A DNA stretch of 64,000 nt from Chloroflexota bacterium (GTDB lineage: Bacteria > Chloroflexota > UBA11872 > VXOZ01), in contig CATQHC010000002.1 of assembly GCA_958295775.1 (NCBI GenBank), positions 448,915-512,914 of the forward strand, read 5' to 3'. Positions 51,917 through 61,486 of this stretch are shown one piece after another. Both the position numbers and the translations under genes were made by a program. Each line of letters begins with the position of its first letter. Positions within the stretch are counted from its first letter, which is position 1. Under the pieces are notes generated by a model. That model was given only the letters and a program-made list of their open reading frames with translations. It made no database searches and had not been told where the DNA came from.

Positions 51917-53770
51917 ATGAATGAAGTGAAGCGCCGGCTCACACGGCGCGAGGTAATTCGCTTTTACCTTCTGAGAATCGTCCTGATTCTCTCCTTTCTC
52001 GCTCTTGTGGCCCGCCTTTGGTATATCCAGATTGTAAGAGGTTCGGAGTTTCGCGATCAGGCAGTGAACAACAGCCTGAGAGTGTTGTCCATCAAGCCGC
52101 TTCGTGGTGTCATCTATGATCGCTACGACCGAAGAGTTGCCATAAATGCCCCCAGCTTCAGTGTGGTTGCGCGCATGATCGACTTGCCCCGCGACGAGAT
52201 GGAAAATGTAGCGCGGCGGCTGTCGGCACTGCTGGAGATTCCTCCGCCAATTCTCATGGAACGCATGGCTGAAGGATTACAGAGCCCCTATCAACCGACC
52301 ATCCTGGAGCGAGATGTATCTCGCCATGTTGCTCTTATCATTGAAGAAGAGAATCCGTTCCTCCCCGGCATCTCTGCCGAGAGCAGACCAATCCGCGAAT
52401 ATCCAATTGGCGATAGCAATGGCCACATCCTGGGGTACGTGGGCCCAATTCCCAATGAGCGAACTGAGTTCTATTTGAGTCGCGGGTACGAACGGGACGA
52501 CCAGGTTGGGATCGCTGGGATTGAATCCGTCTATGAGTCAGAGCTCCAAGGAGAAAAGGGACAAAGGAATGCGGAGGTCAACGCGTATGGACGTACCGTA
52601 CGTGTTCTCGATGAGACACCGCCCCGCCCCGGAAAGAACCTCACTTTGGGACTGGACTTGCAGCTTCAGGAAGCGGTCACGGAAATGCTGCAAGAAGGCC
52701 TTGACGCTTCAGGAGCGCCATCTGGCGCGGTGGTCGCGCTTGACGTAGCAACCGGAGCGGTGCGCACTCTTGTGAGCCTGCCCGGCTACGACAACAATCT
52801 GTTTGCCCGTTCTATTTCGCAAGAAGACTATGCGACGCTGGCCAACGATCCATCGCGGCCCTTGGTCAACCAGGTGATCGGGGGTCTCTACCCACCGGCC
52901 TCGACCTTCAAGCTCGTGAGCATGGCCGAGTGGCTCGAGAGCCACAACATGGACTTGAACAAAGAGTTCGAGTGCCGGGGCAGCCTAATACTCGCCGGCG
53001 GTTGGGAGTTCGGATGCTGGAAGCGCAGCGGACACGGCCTGATGAATGCCTATGAGGGTCTGGTGAACTCCTGTGACGTCTTCTTCTACAACTTGGTTGG
53101 CGGCAATCCCTACACGGGTTTCGAAGGAATCGGACCGGAAGCTCTCGCGCGCGCGGCTACATCTTGTGGCTTTGGGCAGATCTCTGGGATTGACTTGCCT
53201 GGCGAGCAGAATGGGCTTATCCCCACACCGGAACGCAAACAGCGGGTAAAGAATGAGCGTTGGTACCAAGGCGACTCATATAATACAGCCATTGGGCAGG
53301 GCGATGTACTGTCGACGCCGCTGCAACTTGCGAATTTGTCCGCCGCTATTGCAAACGGCGGGAAATTGATGTATCCTAGGATTGCCGCTGAAGTGCGAAG
53401 TGCCGATGGCTTACTGGTGGAACAATTTGAACCCAGGGTGGCACGCCAGTTGCCATACTCTTCGGAAGTGCTTGCGGTAATTCGCAACGCAATGCGCGAC
53501 GTGGTGGTGCGCGGCACGGCAATACGAATTGCATCCAATCCGTTTGGAATTGCCGGGAAGACCGGTACGGCAGAGTTTCCGGGCCCACGCAGTGAAGAGG
53601 GCTACCTGCCGACCCATGCCTTGTTTACGGGGTTTGCACCGTTTGAAGAACCTGAAATCGCCTTTGCGGTAGTCCTCTATGATGCTGGTGAGGGTTCCGA
53701 ATTTGCTGCCCCGATTGCAGACAAGATGACCCGCTTCTATTTCGAGTCTGCCGGGAGTGCCAGGCAATAG
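51917..53770 (+). CDS. mrdA: Peptidoglycan transpeptidase PBP2 (elongation type)
   Basis: PBP2 cross-links peptidoglycan during lateral growth, paired with RodA. The 617-residue class B penicillin-binding protein has one N-terminal helix (FYLLRIVLILSFLALVARLWYIQ), a dimerisation domain (GHILGYVGPI), and the transpeptidase motifs Ser329-TFK (PPASTFKLVSM), SCD at about 385 (VNSCDVFFYN) and KTG at 548 (GKTGTAEF). Translation starts at ATG 51917 after the third GGAGG unit. The gene ends one base before rodA. Confidence 0.95.
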   Translation: MNEVKRRLTRREVIRFYLLRIVLILSFLALVARLWYIQIVRGSEFRDQAVNNSLRVLSIKPLRGVIYDRYDRRVAINAPSFSVVARMIDLPRDEMENVARRLSALLEIPPPILMERMAEGLQSPYQPTILERDVSRHVALIIEEENPFLPGISAESRPIREYPIGDSNGHILGYVGPIPNERTEFYLSRGYERDDQVGIAGIESVYESELQGEKGQRNAEVNAYGRTVRVLDETPPRPGKNLTLGLDLQLQEAVTEMLQEGLDASGAPSGAVVALDVATGAVRTLVSLPGYDNNLFARSISQEDYATLANDPSRPLVNQVIGGLYPPASTFKLVSMAEWLESHNMDLNKEFECRGSLILAGGWEFGCWKRSGHGLMNAYEGLVNSCDVFFYNLVGGNPYTGFEGIGPEALARAATSCGFGQISGIDLPGEQNGLIPTPERKQRVKNERWYQGDSYNTAIGQGDVLSTPLQLANLSAAIANGGKLMYPRIAAEVRSADGLLVEQFEPRVARQLPYSSEVLAVIRNAMRDVVVRGTAIRIASNPFGIAGKTGTAEFPGPRSEEGYLPTHALFTGFAPFEEPEIAFAVVLYDAGEGSEFAAPIADKMTRFYFESAGSARQ

Positions 53771-53771
53771 C

Positions 53772-54956
53772 ATGATTGCCATACGTAAGTGGAAGCTGTA
53801 CGATTACTGGCTCACCTTAGCTGCGCTTCTCTTGGCTGGTATGGGAATTGTCCTCATCCGCAGCGCTACACTCTTGGACTCTGGGACGTCTGTAGACGTT
53901 ATAAAGCAAAGCGTCTTCTTGGGCATGGGTGTAGTAATCTTGGCCATAGCGCCCAAGCTCAATTATCGTTGGCTAGGCACTTTGGCTTGGATCGGTTACG
54001 GCACTTCTGTCGCGCTCTTGCTTGCGGTGCTCTACGTTGGGGTGTCAATTGGCGGGTCGCAGCGATGGTTCTTAGTCGGTCCTTTCTCTCTACAACCCTC
54101 TGAATTTGCAAAAATCGCCCTTATCGTGGTGTTGGCGCACTTCTTGAGTGCGGGACAGCGCCGGATTGAGGACATTCGCTTCTTCTTGGGTTCCATAGTT
54201 ATTACTGCGGTACCCGCATTCTTGGTGTATAGAGAGCCCGATCTCGGCACCACGCTAATGTTCCTCGGCATTTGGGGAGTTATGGTCTTCATGGCAGGCG
54301 TTCCGTTCCGCTATCTGATTGGCGTGGCGGTCGGCCTGTTGGCTGCCGTTTCGTTGCAGCTCATTCGAATAAAGGACTATATGTGGGAGCGCGTGACAAC
54401 CTTCCTCGATCCCTCGGCAGACCCCTTCGGCGCAGGCTACAACATGCTACAGGCGCAAATCAGCGTTGGGGCGGGAGAACTCTGGGGGCGAGGGCTATTT
54501 CAGGGGTCGCAAACTCAACTTGAGTACTTGCGCGTGCAGCATAAAGACTTTGTCTTTGCAGTGCTCGCCGAGGAACTTGGATTTGTCGGCAGCATGCTCG
54601 TGCTCGCGTTGTTTGCGGTGCTTCTCTTTCGGGCTTCCTTGATCGCAACAAACGCCCGCGACCACTTCGGTCAGAACTTGGCAGTTGGGGTGACAACCAT
54701 CATCTTCTTACAGACATTTGTCAACGTGGGAATGATCATTGGCTTGCTGCCGGTCACCGGAATTCCGTTGCCGTTTCTCTCCTACGGCGGCAGCGCGCTG
54801 ATAACTACGTTCATCGGCATCGCACTGCTGCAGAGTATCGCAGTGCACAGCCGGGTAAAAACGTATGCGATGCCGCCCGTCTTCCGGGTTTCGGCGCGGG
54901 AGCGGCTGCGCGTGTTGCCGTGGAAGATACAGTCCGCCGAACACAACAATCGGTAG
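53772..54956 (+). CDS. rodA: Peptidoglycan glycosyltransferase RodA (SEDS family)
   Basis: RodA polymerises glycan strands for elongation. The product of about 394 residues has ten predicted helices and SEDS motifs (SATLLDSGTSVDVIKQ, GGSQRWFLVGPFSLQPSEFAKIALIV, YREPDLGTTLMFLG, HKDFVFAVLAEELGF, PLPFLSYGGSALITTFIGIAL). ATG 53772 follows the pbp2 stop by one base; a GTG at 53757 is also in frame. It ends the elongasome operon. Confidence 0.94.
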   Translation: MIAIRKWKLYDYWLTLAALLLAGMGIVLIRSATLLDSGTSVDVIKQSVFLGMGVVILAIAPKLNYRWLGTLAWIGYGTSVALLLAVLYVGVSIGGSQRWFLVGPFSLQPSEFAKIALIVVLAHFLSAGQRRIEDIRFFLGSIVITAVPAFLVYREPDLGTTLMFLGIWGVMVFMAGVPFRYLIGVAVGLLAAVSLQLIRIKDYMWERVTTFLDPSADPFGAGYNMLQAQISVGAGELWGRGLFQGSQTQLEYLRVQHKDFVFAVLAEELGFVGSMLVLALFAVLLFRASLIATNARDHFGQNLAVGVTTIIFLQTFVNVGMIIGLLPVTGIPLPFLSYGGSALITTFIGIALLQSIAVHSRVKTYAMPPVFRVSARERLRVLPWKIQSAEHNNR

Positions 54957-55070
54957 GGTAAGAGCACCTCAAGCTGCGGGCTCCCACTTCGGACCTACCC
55001 CTGTTACCCGCTCACCCATGCCTGCATGACATTTTTACCAGCATGGGTCCGCCTTCAACTTACCCTTGCG

Positions 55071-56051
55071 CTAGTTGCTTTCCAGCACCTCAGGATTGAG
55101 GACTGTGGGAGGGCGGTCGCCGGACAGCGCGGCCAGTATGTTATTCGCAGCAAGTTCAGACATGTCGCTGCGCGTATTGAAGCTGGCACTGGCAATATGG
55201 GGGGCTACCAGGCAGTTGTCCAGCGTGAGCAGCGGGTCGTCCATTGGAATTGGCTCAGGCTCGGTAACGTCAAGCCCCGCCGCCCAGATATCACCCGACT
55301 TAAGCGCAGTATAGAGAGCCCGCGGGTCCACGATCGCGCCGCGCGCAGTGTTGATGAGTACGGCCGAACTCTTCATCTTGGCCAGCTCACTTGTGCTTAT
55401 CAAGTGGTGCGTCGCCGGCATATACGGCACGTGCAGGCTAACAAAGTCGGATTCATTGAGGACCGTATCAAAGTCGGCATACTCGATGCCGAGTTCTTGC
55501 TCCAGGTCTTCCCGGCGCACCACGTCATTGTAGGTTACGCGCATTGAAAAGCCCTGACCGCGCCGGGCCATCTCCGTGCCAATGCGTCCCAAACCGATCA
55601 AACCGAGCGTGGCGTGATGGATGTCCTGCCCCATGAGCAAGAGCGGTCCCCACGTCTCCCACTTGCCGGCATGCACAAACTCATGCGCCTCACGAATGCG
55701 GCGGGCGGCGGCCATGAGCAGTGTGAAGGCAAAGTCAGCCGTCGTGTCGGTGAGCACGCCTGGTGTGTTGCTTGCCATTACGCCCCGCTTAGTGCACTCC
55801 TCGACGTCGATGTTGTCGAAGCCGACTGCCATGTTGGCGAAGATTTTCGCCTGCTTGGCGACGTCCAACGTCTCGGCATCGATCTTATCCGTCAGCAAAC
55901 AGAGCACGGCATCCGCGTCGGCAACCGCTTCCAGGAATTCTGCTCGCGGCATTACGTCGTCGCTATCCCAGATTCCCACGTCACAGGACTGCTGGAGTAG
56001 CGCAACTCCCGACTCTGGTATCCGACGCGTCACATAGACTTTAGGCTGCAT
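55071..56051 (-). CDS. D-2-hydroxyacid dehydrogenase (glyoxylate/hydroxypyruvate reductase type)
   Basis: The 326-residue NAD(P)-dependent dehydrogenase has the Rossmann loop TLGLIGLGRIGTEMARRG and the catalytic Arg, Glu and His in NTARGAIVD, EPEPIPMDD and VAPHIASAS. The N-terminus MQPKVYVTRRIPESGVALL matches glyoxylate reductases. The physiological substrate is uncertain. It shares its strand with the TIM-barrel gene upstream of it, 34 bases away, which suggests a small operon. Confidence 0.9.
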   Translation of the reverse strand: MQPKVYVTRRIPESGVALLQQSCDVGIWDSDDVMPRAEFLEAVADADAVLCLLTDKIDAETLDVAKQAKIFANMAVGFDNIDVEECTKRGVMASNTPGVLTDTTADFAFTLLMAAARRIREAHEFVHAGKWETWGPLLLMGQDIHHATLGLIGLGRIGTEMARRGQGFSMRVTYNDVVRREDLEQELGIEYADFDTVLNESDFVSLHVPYMPATHHLISTSELAKMKSSAVLINTARGAIVDPRALYTALKSGDIWAAGLDVTEPEPIPMDDPLLTLDNCLVAPHIASASFNTRSDMSELAANNILAALSGDRPPTVLNPEVLESN

Positions 56052-56085
56052 TGTTTCTTTACTCTTTCCTATTACTCAAACTTGC

Positions 56086-57021
56086 CTACAACTGTGCCCA
56101 GGCTGCCTGAAACGTCCGCTTAGCATTCGCCATGACAGACAGGGAATCTTCGCCAGGTGCGGGTTTCAGTTCAAAGGTGCAAAGAGGTTTCTCCGTCGGC
56201 GCCTCTTTATCAAAGTAACCGATTTCAAACAGCGTACGGAGAAACTCCGCGAGTTCTGCGGTGTCGTTTTCGCCGTCCTCGTGGCCGAACCGGGGATGTT
56301 GATCCCCGTAGAGCGCGTGCCCCGGTTTCTTTATGCAACTGCCGAGATGAATGTGCCCGAGGTATTCTCGCGCCGCGGAGAGTGTCGCCTGCGGCGTTTC
56401 GCCCAACAGGGGGAGATGTCCCTGGTCCACTAAGAGTCCAAAGTTGCCGCACTGCGCGCGGACAGCTTTGCAAAGCGGCAGCGTATCTTCAATCGGCCCG
56501 ACGAGACTCTTCTTGTCCACGTCCCGGTCGAATTGTTCCAACGATATCCAGAGCGTATAATCCGTGCGCTGCTGCTCCGCGTAGAAGCAGATCTCCTTTA
56601 GGGACTCTGTAAATGCAGCTAAGGCTTGCTGCTTATATTCTTCTCCAGGAAATGACGAAGGACCGTCAAAAATTCCGAGCACGCGGGTGCCCATCGCATA
56701 GGCCTCATCTACCGCCTGCTTAATCCGCGTCACCGCGCCTTGGCGGTGCGAGTCATCCAGGCTTGCGAGATTCAGCTGGTTACGCAGAAGGATGGGCTGC
56801 ACACCGAAGCCAAGATTGAGCTTTGTCGTAGCGCTCAGGGCCTTTGCCTCTTTGGCAACCGCGGGATCTTCTATGTGAGTAATCTCCGCAACTTGAAAGA
56901 AGTCGTCCGTTGTAAGATGCCGCAAGGATTCAATAATCGGTCCATCACCACCCATCACCTCTGGAAAGAGCATGAAATGCACGAATCCCAGGTGCATATA
57001 GTGGCTCCAATGTCTTTCCAT
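56086..57021 (-). CDS. Sugar phosphate isomerase/epimerase-like TIM barrel, second copy
   Basis: The 311-residue protein resembles the xylose-isomerase-like superfamily. Visible pieces are VLGIFDGPSSFPGEEYKQQ, the metal-type Glu in WISLEQFDRD, an Asp/Gln in LLVDQGHLP, GHIHLGSCI and the C-terminal FELKPAPGEDS. It differs clearly from the copy at 36725-37543. The reaction is unknown. It lies 34 bases upstream of a hydroxyacid dehydrogenase gene on the same strand, which would fit a small carbohydrate or hydroxyacid pathway. Confidence 0.78.
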   Translation of the reverse strand: MERHWSHYMHLGFVHFMLFPEVMGGDGPIIESLRHLTTDDFFQVAEITHIEDPAVAKEAKALSATTKLNLGFGVQPILLRNQLNLASLDDSHRQGAVTRIKQAVDEAYAMGTRVLGIFDGPSSFPGEEYKQQALAAFTESLKEICFYAEQQRTDYTLWISLEQFDRDVDKKSLVGPIEDTLPLCKAVRAQCGNFGLLVDQGHLPLLGETPQATLSAAREYLGHIHLGSCIKKPGHALYGDQHPRFGHEDGENDTAELAEFLRTLFEIGYFDKEAPTEKPLCTFELKPAPGEDSLSVMANAKRTFQAAWAQL

Positions 57022-57144
57022 GCTGGCTCAGTTCCTCCATCCTGTAAGTTGGCTGGTTTGGCTCGTGGCAAGTGTATCAATGGTCTCATCGACTGTCAAA
57101 GCACGGGAATCGCCCTGTATACGCTATAGCGGCTGCAGGGAGAC

Positions 57145-58209
57145 TCACTCCGCGGCCGCCAGTTGCGCCTTAAGGTAGTCAATGGGCGCAACCGGTGTGG
57201 GATCTACGCCGTTGAGGATTGCCAGGTAGTAGCTCACGTAGTCACCCAACAGAATTGCATTGAGTTGCTGCGCCAAAGGTGTCGGGCCTTGAACAGTCAC
57301 CGTTCTGTTCGCAATCCCTGCGGCATCGAGAAGCTCTCCGGTTACTTGTAGCCTGATACGCGTGCGCTCGTGGTAGAGCAATGACGCAAGTTGCACGACG
57401 CAGACTGCGCCGGTGTGGTCGGCCGGAAAGCGATAGCCCACCACGGTATTGTGATTTGCCTCGGGCAACTGTTCGAATTCCGCCCACTGCTTACTGTTTT
57501 CGTTCAGTTGAGTTTTCCACCGTCGCGCCACTTCTCCTAAAAACTCAGAGCCGTAGATACTCACTATGCGCCCGTGAAGCGCGCGCGCCAGTTGCTTGGC
57601 GGGGTTTCGGCGTTCAGGTACGTCTAGCGCAAAGAATTCTGCTTGCGCGGCGACAAACTCGATAGATTCTGAGATGACCGCGGCAGGGCACGTGATGATA
57701 CTGAGCGAGGTTAGCGCATGGATGATCGGCAGGTAGAGATGCGGCAGGGCGGCGCGGGGTTGACTTGCCGCCTGAATTGAATAGCACGGAACTCCCGCAG
57801 CGTGTGCGCGCTCTAACAACGCCCCTCCGCTCGCGATAGCGATGAGGTGTGCATTCACTTGAAAGGCGGCAGTGAATGCCGAAAGGGTCTCCTCGGTATT
57901 GCCGGAAAAGCTGATGGCGATAACCAGCGTCTTGCGGTCGACATGCCCTGGAACGCAGTACCCGCGAACAACCTCAATTGGCACGGAAGCAGAAGCCGCT
58001 CCGAGCGTACGCGCGAGATCGCCGCTGATGGCCGACCCTCCCATGCCGAGGATCACTACCGAATTAGCCGAACCGTAGCCTCGGGGCAAAGAGACCTCTT
58101 GCGCCTGCTCCCAAGCGGTTGTGCAGGCGGCAGGGAATCCCGCTATCTGACCCGCCATGTTGTCTGAGTCAAGCTGAGCTATCGAACGCTCGTCGTCGAG
58201 GATGGTCAT
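57145..58209 (-). CDS. Bifunctional phosphoglucose/phosphomannose isomerase
   Basis: This 354-residue two-SIS-domain enzyme interconverts fructose 6-phosphate with glucose or mannose 6-phosphate. Motifs are ILGMGGSAISGDL, ISFSGNTEETLSAF, and ENSKQWAEFEQLPEANHNTVVG with the catalytic Glu and His. It is the short, archaeal-like PGI/PMI type, not the long classical PGI. The gene starts 12 bases after the R3H/AAA ATPase gene on the same strand. Confidence 0.9.
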   Translation of the reverse strand: MTILDDERSIAQLDSDNMAGQIAGFPAACTTAWEQAQEVSLPRGYGSANSVVILGMGGSAISGDLARTLGAASASVPIEVVRGYCVPGHVDRKTLVIAISFSGNTEETLSAFTAAFQVNAHLIAIASGGALLERAHAAGVPCYSIQAASQPRAALPHLYLPIIHALTSLSIITCPAAVISESIEFVAAQAEFFALDVPERRNPAKQLARALHGRIVSIYGSEFLGEVARRWKTQLNENSKQWAEFEQLPEANHNTVVGYRFPADHTGAVCVVQLASLLYHERTRIRLQVTGELLDAAGIANRTVTVQGPTPLAQQLNAILLGDYVSYYLAILNGVDPTPVAPIDYLKAQLAAAE

Positions 58210-58221
58210 GCGATTCTGAGA

Positions 58222-59895
58222 TTAAGGCTTGTGAATGCGCACCCAGCGGTTCGGTTCCTTGCCGAAGCTTCGGGAACCAAGTTTGAACTTCTGGGCTAGC
58301 TCGTGTTGGAGACGGCGAATGTAGGAATTTGCCGGAGGTAAGTCGACCGGATGCGAGGTGTGCAAGGTCTCTTGCACTGCCGCTTCGGCAAGGCGCATAT
58401 CTTCGGTCTCGCGCGATTGCTGCCGGGTATCAAGATCAAAGATGCTGGCCAGGCTTTGGTTGATTTGTGATTGCGCATTGCTCCGCAGCACAAATAGTGG
58501 GATCTGCTTCTGTTCTGCTTGTTGCAGGGGGCCTGTTCGCTGGCGGTAGTAGCTCTTGAGCGTAAGCACCACGTCGGCCTCGTCAAGGTCTTCGGTTACC
58601 CACGCGGGCACACCCAAGTGTCGTGCGCCATCTTCCAACCGCTTGCGGCTGACTCCGAACGGGAAGATTGTTATTGGGTTTCGCGGCGGCTGCTCATCGT
58701 TTTCATCACTTGCCCAATGCTCCGGTAGCGGAGCAACCTCGGGTGCACGCATCCGTCCATTGGTCTGTGATTCCGGTCGCTCCTTGTGTGGCGCCTTCTT
58801 TCCCTCTCTGGGGTCCCATAACTCCTGCGAACGCAAACCTTGCGGAGGCGAAATGGAGTGACGGGTGGACTCAATCCTGTTGTCTTTGCCGCGCACTCGC
58901 TCTTCCACCGCAATTGGGCGGCCCCGCAGAAGACTATCAATAGTCTCTGCGACATCGTGGTGAATGACCATGTGGTGCCAGCCCTTGATCTCCACCAAAG
59001 TGTGGAAAGTGGGCGGCGCCTTCCGCTCCAAAACGGACTTCTGCGAGCGTCGCCGCCGGGCTTCTTCATCGCTGAGTGTGACTGACTGAATGCCTCCGAT
59101 CAGATCGGAAAGCGTTGGATTTTGCATCAAGTTGGTCAGGGTGTTGCCGTGCGCGGTACCGACAAGCTGTACGCCTCGTTCGGCAATGGTGCGGGCTGCG
59201 GCCGCCTCCAACTCAGTGCCAATCTCATCGATGACGATCACTTCCGGCATATGGTTTTCAACCGCCTCGATCATGACCTTGTGCTGGTCAGTGGAACTTG
59301 GCACCTGCATGCGCCGGGCGCGACCGATGCCGGCATGCGCAATGTCGCCGTCACCGGCAATTTCGTTAGAGGTGTCTACGACGATGACACGCTTGCGGGA
59401 CTCATCGGCAAGAACGCGGGCTACATCGCGCAAGAGTGTCGTCTTCCCCACGCCCGGGCTTCCCAGCAGCAGCAAACTCTTTCCCGACTCAACGAGATCG
59501 CGAATAATCTCGATAGTCCCAAAGACAGCCCGGCCAATTCGGCACGTCAAGCCTACGATGTCCCCCGTTCGGTTGCGGATAGCTGAAATCCGATGGAGTG
59601 TGCGGGGAATGCCGGACCGGTTGTCTTCCGTGAATATGCCCAGCCGAGAAACTACGAGGGCAATATCATCTGCCGTAATTTCCCTGTCGTCGAGGATGGC
59701 CTCGCGCTTGAGGAAGCGAGCTTCCGGCTTACGTCCGAGATCAAAGACTATTTCAAGCAGATCGGACGCGTCATCAATTGCCTCTAGAGAACCTCGGATC
59801 CGCGGCGGCATGATTCTAACGAGGGCCCCAATGTCATCCGTAACCTGAATCTCTGTCTCTGTCAATGGCAGCCCCGCCGTTACCGGATCATCCAT
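58222..59895 (-). CDS. R3H-domain AAA ATPase (Ycf45/SpoIIIAA-like)
   Basis: The product of about 557 residues has an N-terminal domain ([32 protein letters not shown]), a central P-loop ATPase with Walker A GSPGVGKT (about 145-152) and Walker [11 protein letters not shown] (about 219-227), a long variable linker with many charged residues, and a C-terminal R3H nucleic-acid-binding domain ([16 protein letters not shown]). Cyanobacterial and plastid Ycf45 share this plan. Its function is not established. ATG 59895 is preferred over the open frame to 59964, with GAGG upstream. Confidence 0.85.
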   Translation of the reverse strand: MDDPVTAGLPLTETEIQVTDDIGALVRIMPPRIRGSLEAIDDASDLLEIVFDLGRKPEARFLKREAILDDREITADDIALVVSRLGIFTEDNRSGIPRTLHRISAIRNRTGDIVGLTCRIGRAVFGTIEIIRDLVESGKSLLLLGSPGVGKTTLLRDVARVLADESRKRVIVVDTSNEIAGDGDIAHAGIGRARRMQVPSSTDQHKVMIEAVENHMPEVIVIDEIGTELEAAAARTIAERGVQLVGTAHGNTLTNLMQNPTLSDLIGGIQSVTLSDEEARRRRSQKSVLERKAPPTFHTLVEIKGWHHMVIHHDVAETIDSLLRGRPIAVEERVRGKDNRIESTRHSISPPQGLRSQELWDPREGKKAPHKERPESQTNGRMRAPEVAPLPEHWASDENDEQPPRNPITIFPFGVSRKRLEDGARHLGVPAWVTEDLDEADVVLTLKSYYRQRTGPLQQAEQKQIPLFVLRSNAQSQINQSLASIFDLDTRQQSRETEDMRLAEAAVQETLHTSHPVDLPPANSYIRRLQHELAQKFKLGSRSFGKEPNRWVRIHKP

Positions 59896-60023
59896 GCGCA
59901 CACGCCTCTTGTACCGCTGCAGCGGCACTACCCGAGATTTCGGACAATTGTGGAGGGTACCCACCGCCTCTTTCGCAGAAGGAGCACATTATCGCACCAG
60001 AGCCATGATACCATGCACGGCCC

Positions 60024-60944
60024 CTAGAGTACCGCGCCGACTATGCCGCCATAGCCGCGGAGGAATTCGGCTCCGGGCTGTGCCCGCTTACCTGCAAGTT
60101 GCACTTCTTCCAAAACTACAATGCCGGCGCCGGCTACTACGGCTAGCTCCTTGCAATGTAGCACCACGGTTCCCGGCGCTACTTCGGCAGAAACCGAGAG
60201 TGGCCGCGCGCGGAAGATCTTCAGTTGCCTGCCACGCCAGTACGTAATCGCGCCCGGCCAAGGCTGCATGGCCCGCACGTGGCGACATATCGCCTCCGCC
60301 CCTTGGTCCCATTGCACAATCCCATCATCCTTCTGTAGCAGCGGAGCGTATGTGGCTTTGGATTCATCTTGACGATGCGGCTTGAGACGTCCCTCGACCC
60401 ACTCGGTCATTGTCGGCAAGAGGAGGTCGGCGCCGTGCTGAGCCAAGGCGGCTGTCAATGTCGCTGTCGTCTCTTCACCGGTAAGCGGCAGTGAGTGTTG
60501 CCGTAGGATTGGACCGGTGTCGAGACCCTCATCCATCTGCATGATGGTAACGCCCGTCTCAGCGTCGCCGGCGAGAATGGCGGCTGTTACCGGCGCGGCG
60601 CCCCGATGCCGCGGCAAGAGAGAAGCGTGGACGTTTAGGCAACCGTGAGTTGCAGCGTTGAGAATCGCCGGCGGCAGAATTTTGCCGTAGGCCGCAACCA
60701 CGATGACATCTGCTGCAAGCGCTTTCAACTCCGCCGCCACGGCTGCTCCGCGCAGGGAGCGGGGTTGTTCTACCTTGAGACCAAGTTCCCTGGCCGCGAG
60801 CTTAATCGGCGACATTTGGGGCTTGCGGCCGCGCCCTGCCGGACGGTCCGCTTGTGTAACCACCAAGGCAATCTCATGGCAGCGGGCAAGAGCGTGCAGG
60901 CTGGGTACGGCGAATGCGGCTGTACCGCAGAAGATTACACGCAT
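60024..60944 (-). CDS. fmt: Methionyl-tRNA formyltransferase
   Basis: Fmt formylates initiator Met-tRNA. The 306-residue product has the formyl-transfer core LNVHASLLPRHRGAAPV with Asn and His and the catalytic Asp in MDEGLDTGPIL, and the N-terminal RVIFCGTAAFAVPSLHAL. Length is normal. It lies nine bases downstream of def, as in many bacteria. Confidence 0.95.
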   Translation of the reverse strand: MRVIFCGTAAFAVPSLHALARCHEIALVVTQADRPAGRGRKPQMSPIKLAARELGLKVEQPRSLRGAAVAAELKALAADVIVVAAYGKILPPAILNAATHGCLNVHASLLPRHRGAAPVTAAILAGDAETGVTIMQMDEGLDTGPILRQHSLPLTGEETTATLTAALAQHGADLLLPTMTEWVEGRLKPHRQDESKATYAPLLQKDDGIVQWDQGAEAICRHVRAMQPWPGAITYWRGRQLKIFRARPLSVSAEVAPGTVVLHCKELAVVAGAGIVVLEEVQLAGKRAQPGAEFLRGYGGIVGAVL

Positions 60945-60953
60945 ACGGGATTC

Positions 60954-61457
60954 CTAAGAATCGTCCAAATCAGAATCTTCCTCAGATTCCGGTTCAACGC
61001 GGCGAATTTGCTCGGGGTCTTCGATGTAATCCAAGAATAGCTGGCCGTTTAAATGGTCGATTTCGTGCTGGAACACGCGGGCCAGCAAGTCAGTCGCGCG
61101 GATGCGCACCTGTTTCCATTCCAGCGACCGTCCCTTTACGACGACACTTTGGAAGCGCTCCACTGGTCCGTAGTAAGAAGCGTAAGAAAGGCACCCTTCT
61201 TCGTCCAGAATTGTCTCGTCAGAGGTCTTGACGATTTCAGGATTGAGCAGCGCCATCCGGACGTCATCGGCATCCACGACGATTACGCGCAGTGAGACCC
61301 CAATTTGCGGTGCGGCCAATCCGACTCCCGATGCAGCATCCATCGAGGCGAACATCTTGTCCGTGAGTTGCCGCAATCCCCGCATGCCTTTGGACACAGG
61401 CTTGGCTTTTGCCCGCAAGATGTCATTGCCAATTTGCAGAATGCTCTGGGTGTTCAC
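60954..61457 (-). CDS. def: Peptide deformylase
   Basis: Def removes the N-formyl group from nascent proteins. The three motifs are complete: GVGLAAPQIG, EEGCLSY with the metal Cys, and QHEIDHLNG with the two metal His and catalytic Glu. GTG 61457 places the usual N-terminus (ILQIGNDILRAKAKPV) right after the start; the frame is open to an ATG at 61523 overlapping priA, and a TTG at 61472 is another option. The acidic C-terminal tail (ESEEDSDLDDS) is unusual. Confidence 0.93.
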   Translation of the reverse strand: MNTQSILQIGNDILRAKAKPVSKGMRGLRQLTDKMFASMDAASGVGLAAPQIGVSLRVIVVDADDVRMALLNPEIVKTSDETILDEEGCLSYASYYGPVERFQSVVVKGRSLEWKQVRIRATDLLARVFQHEIDHLNGQLFLDYIEDPEQIRRVEPESEEDSDLDDS

Positions 61458-61486
61458 GAGTAGTCTACTCAACCGGAAGTCTAAGC

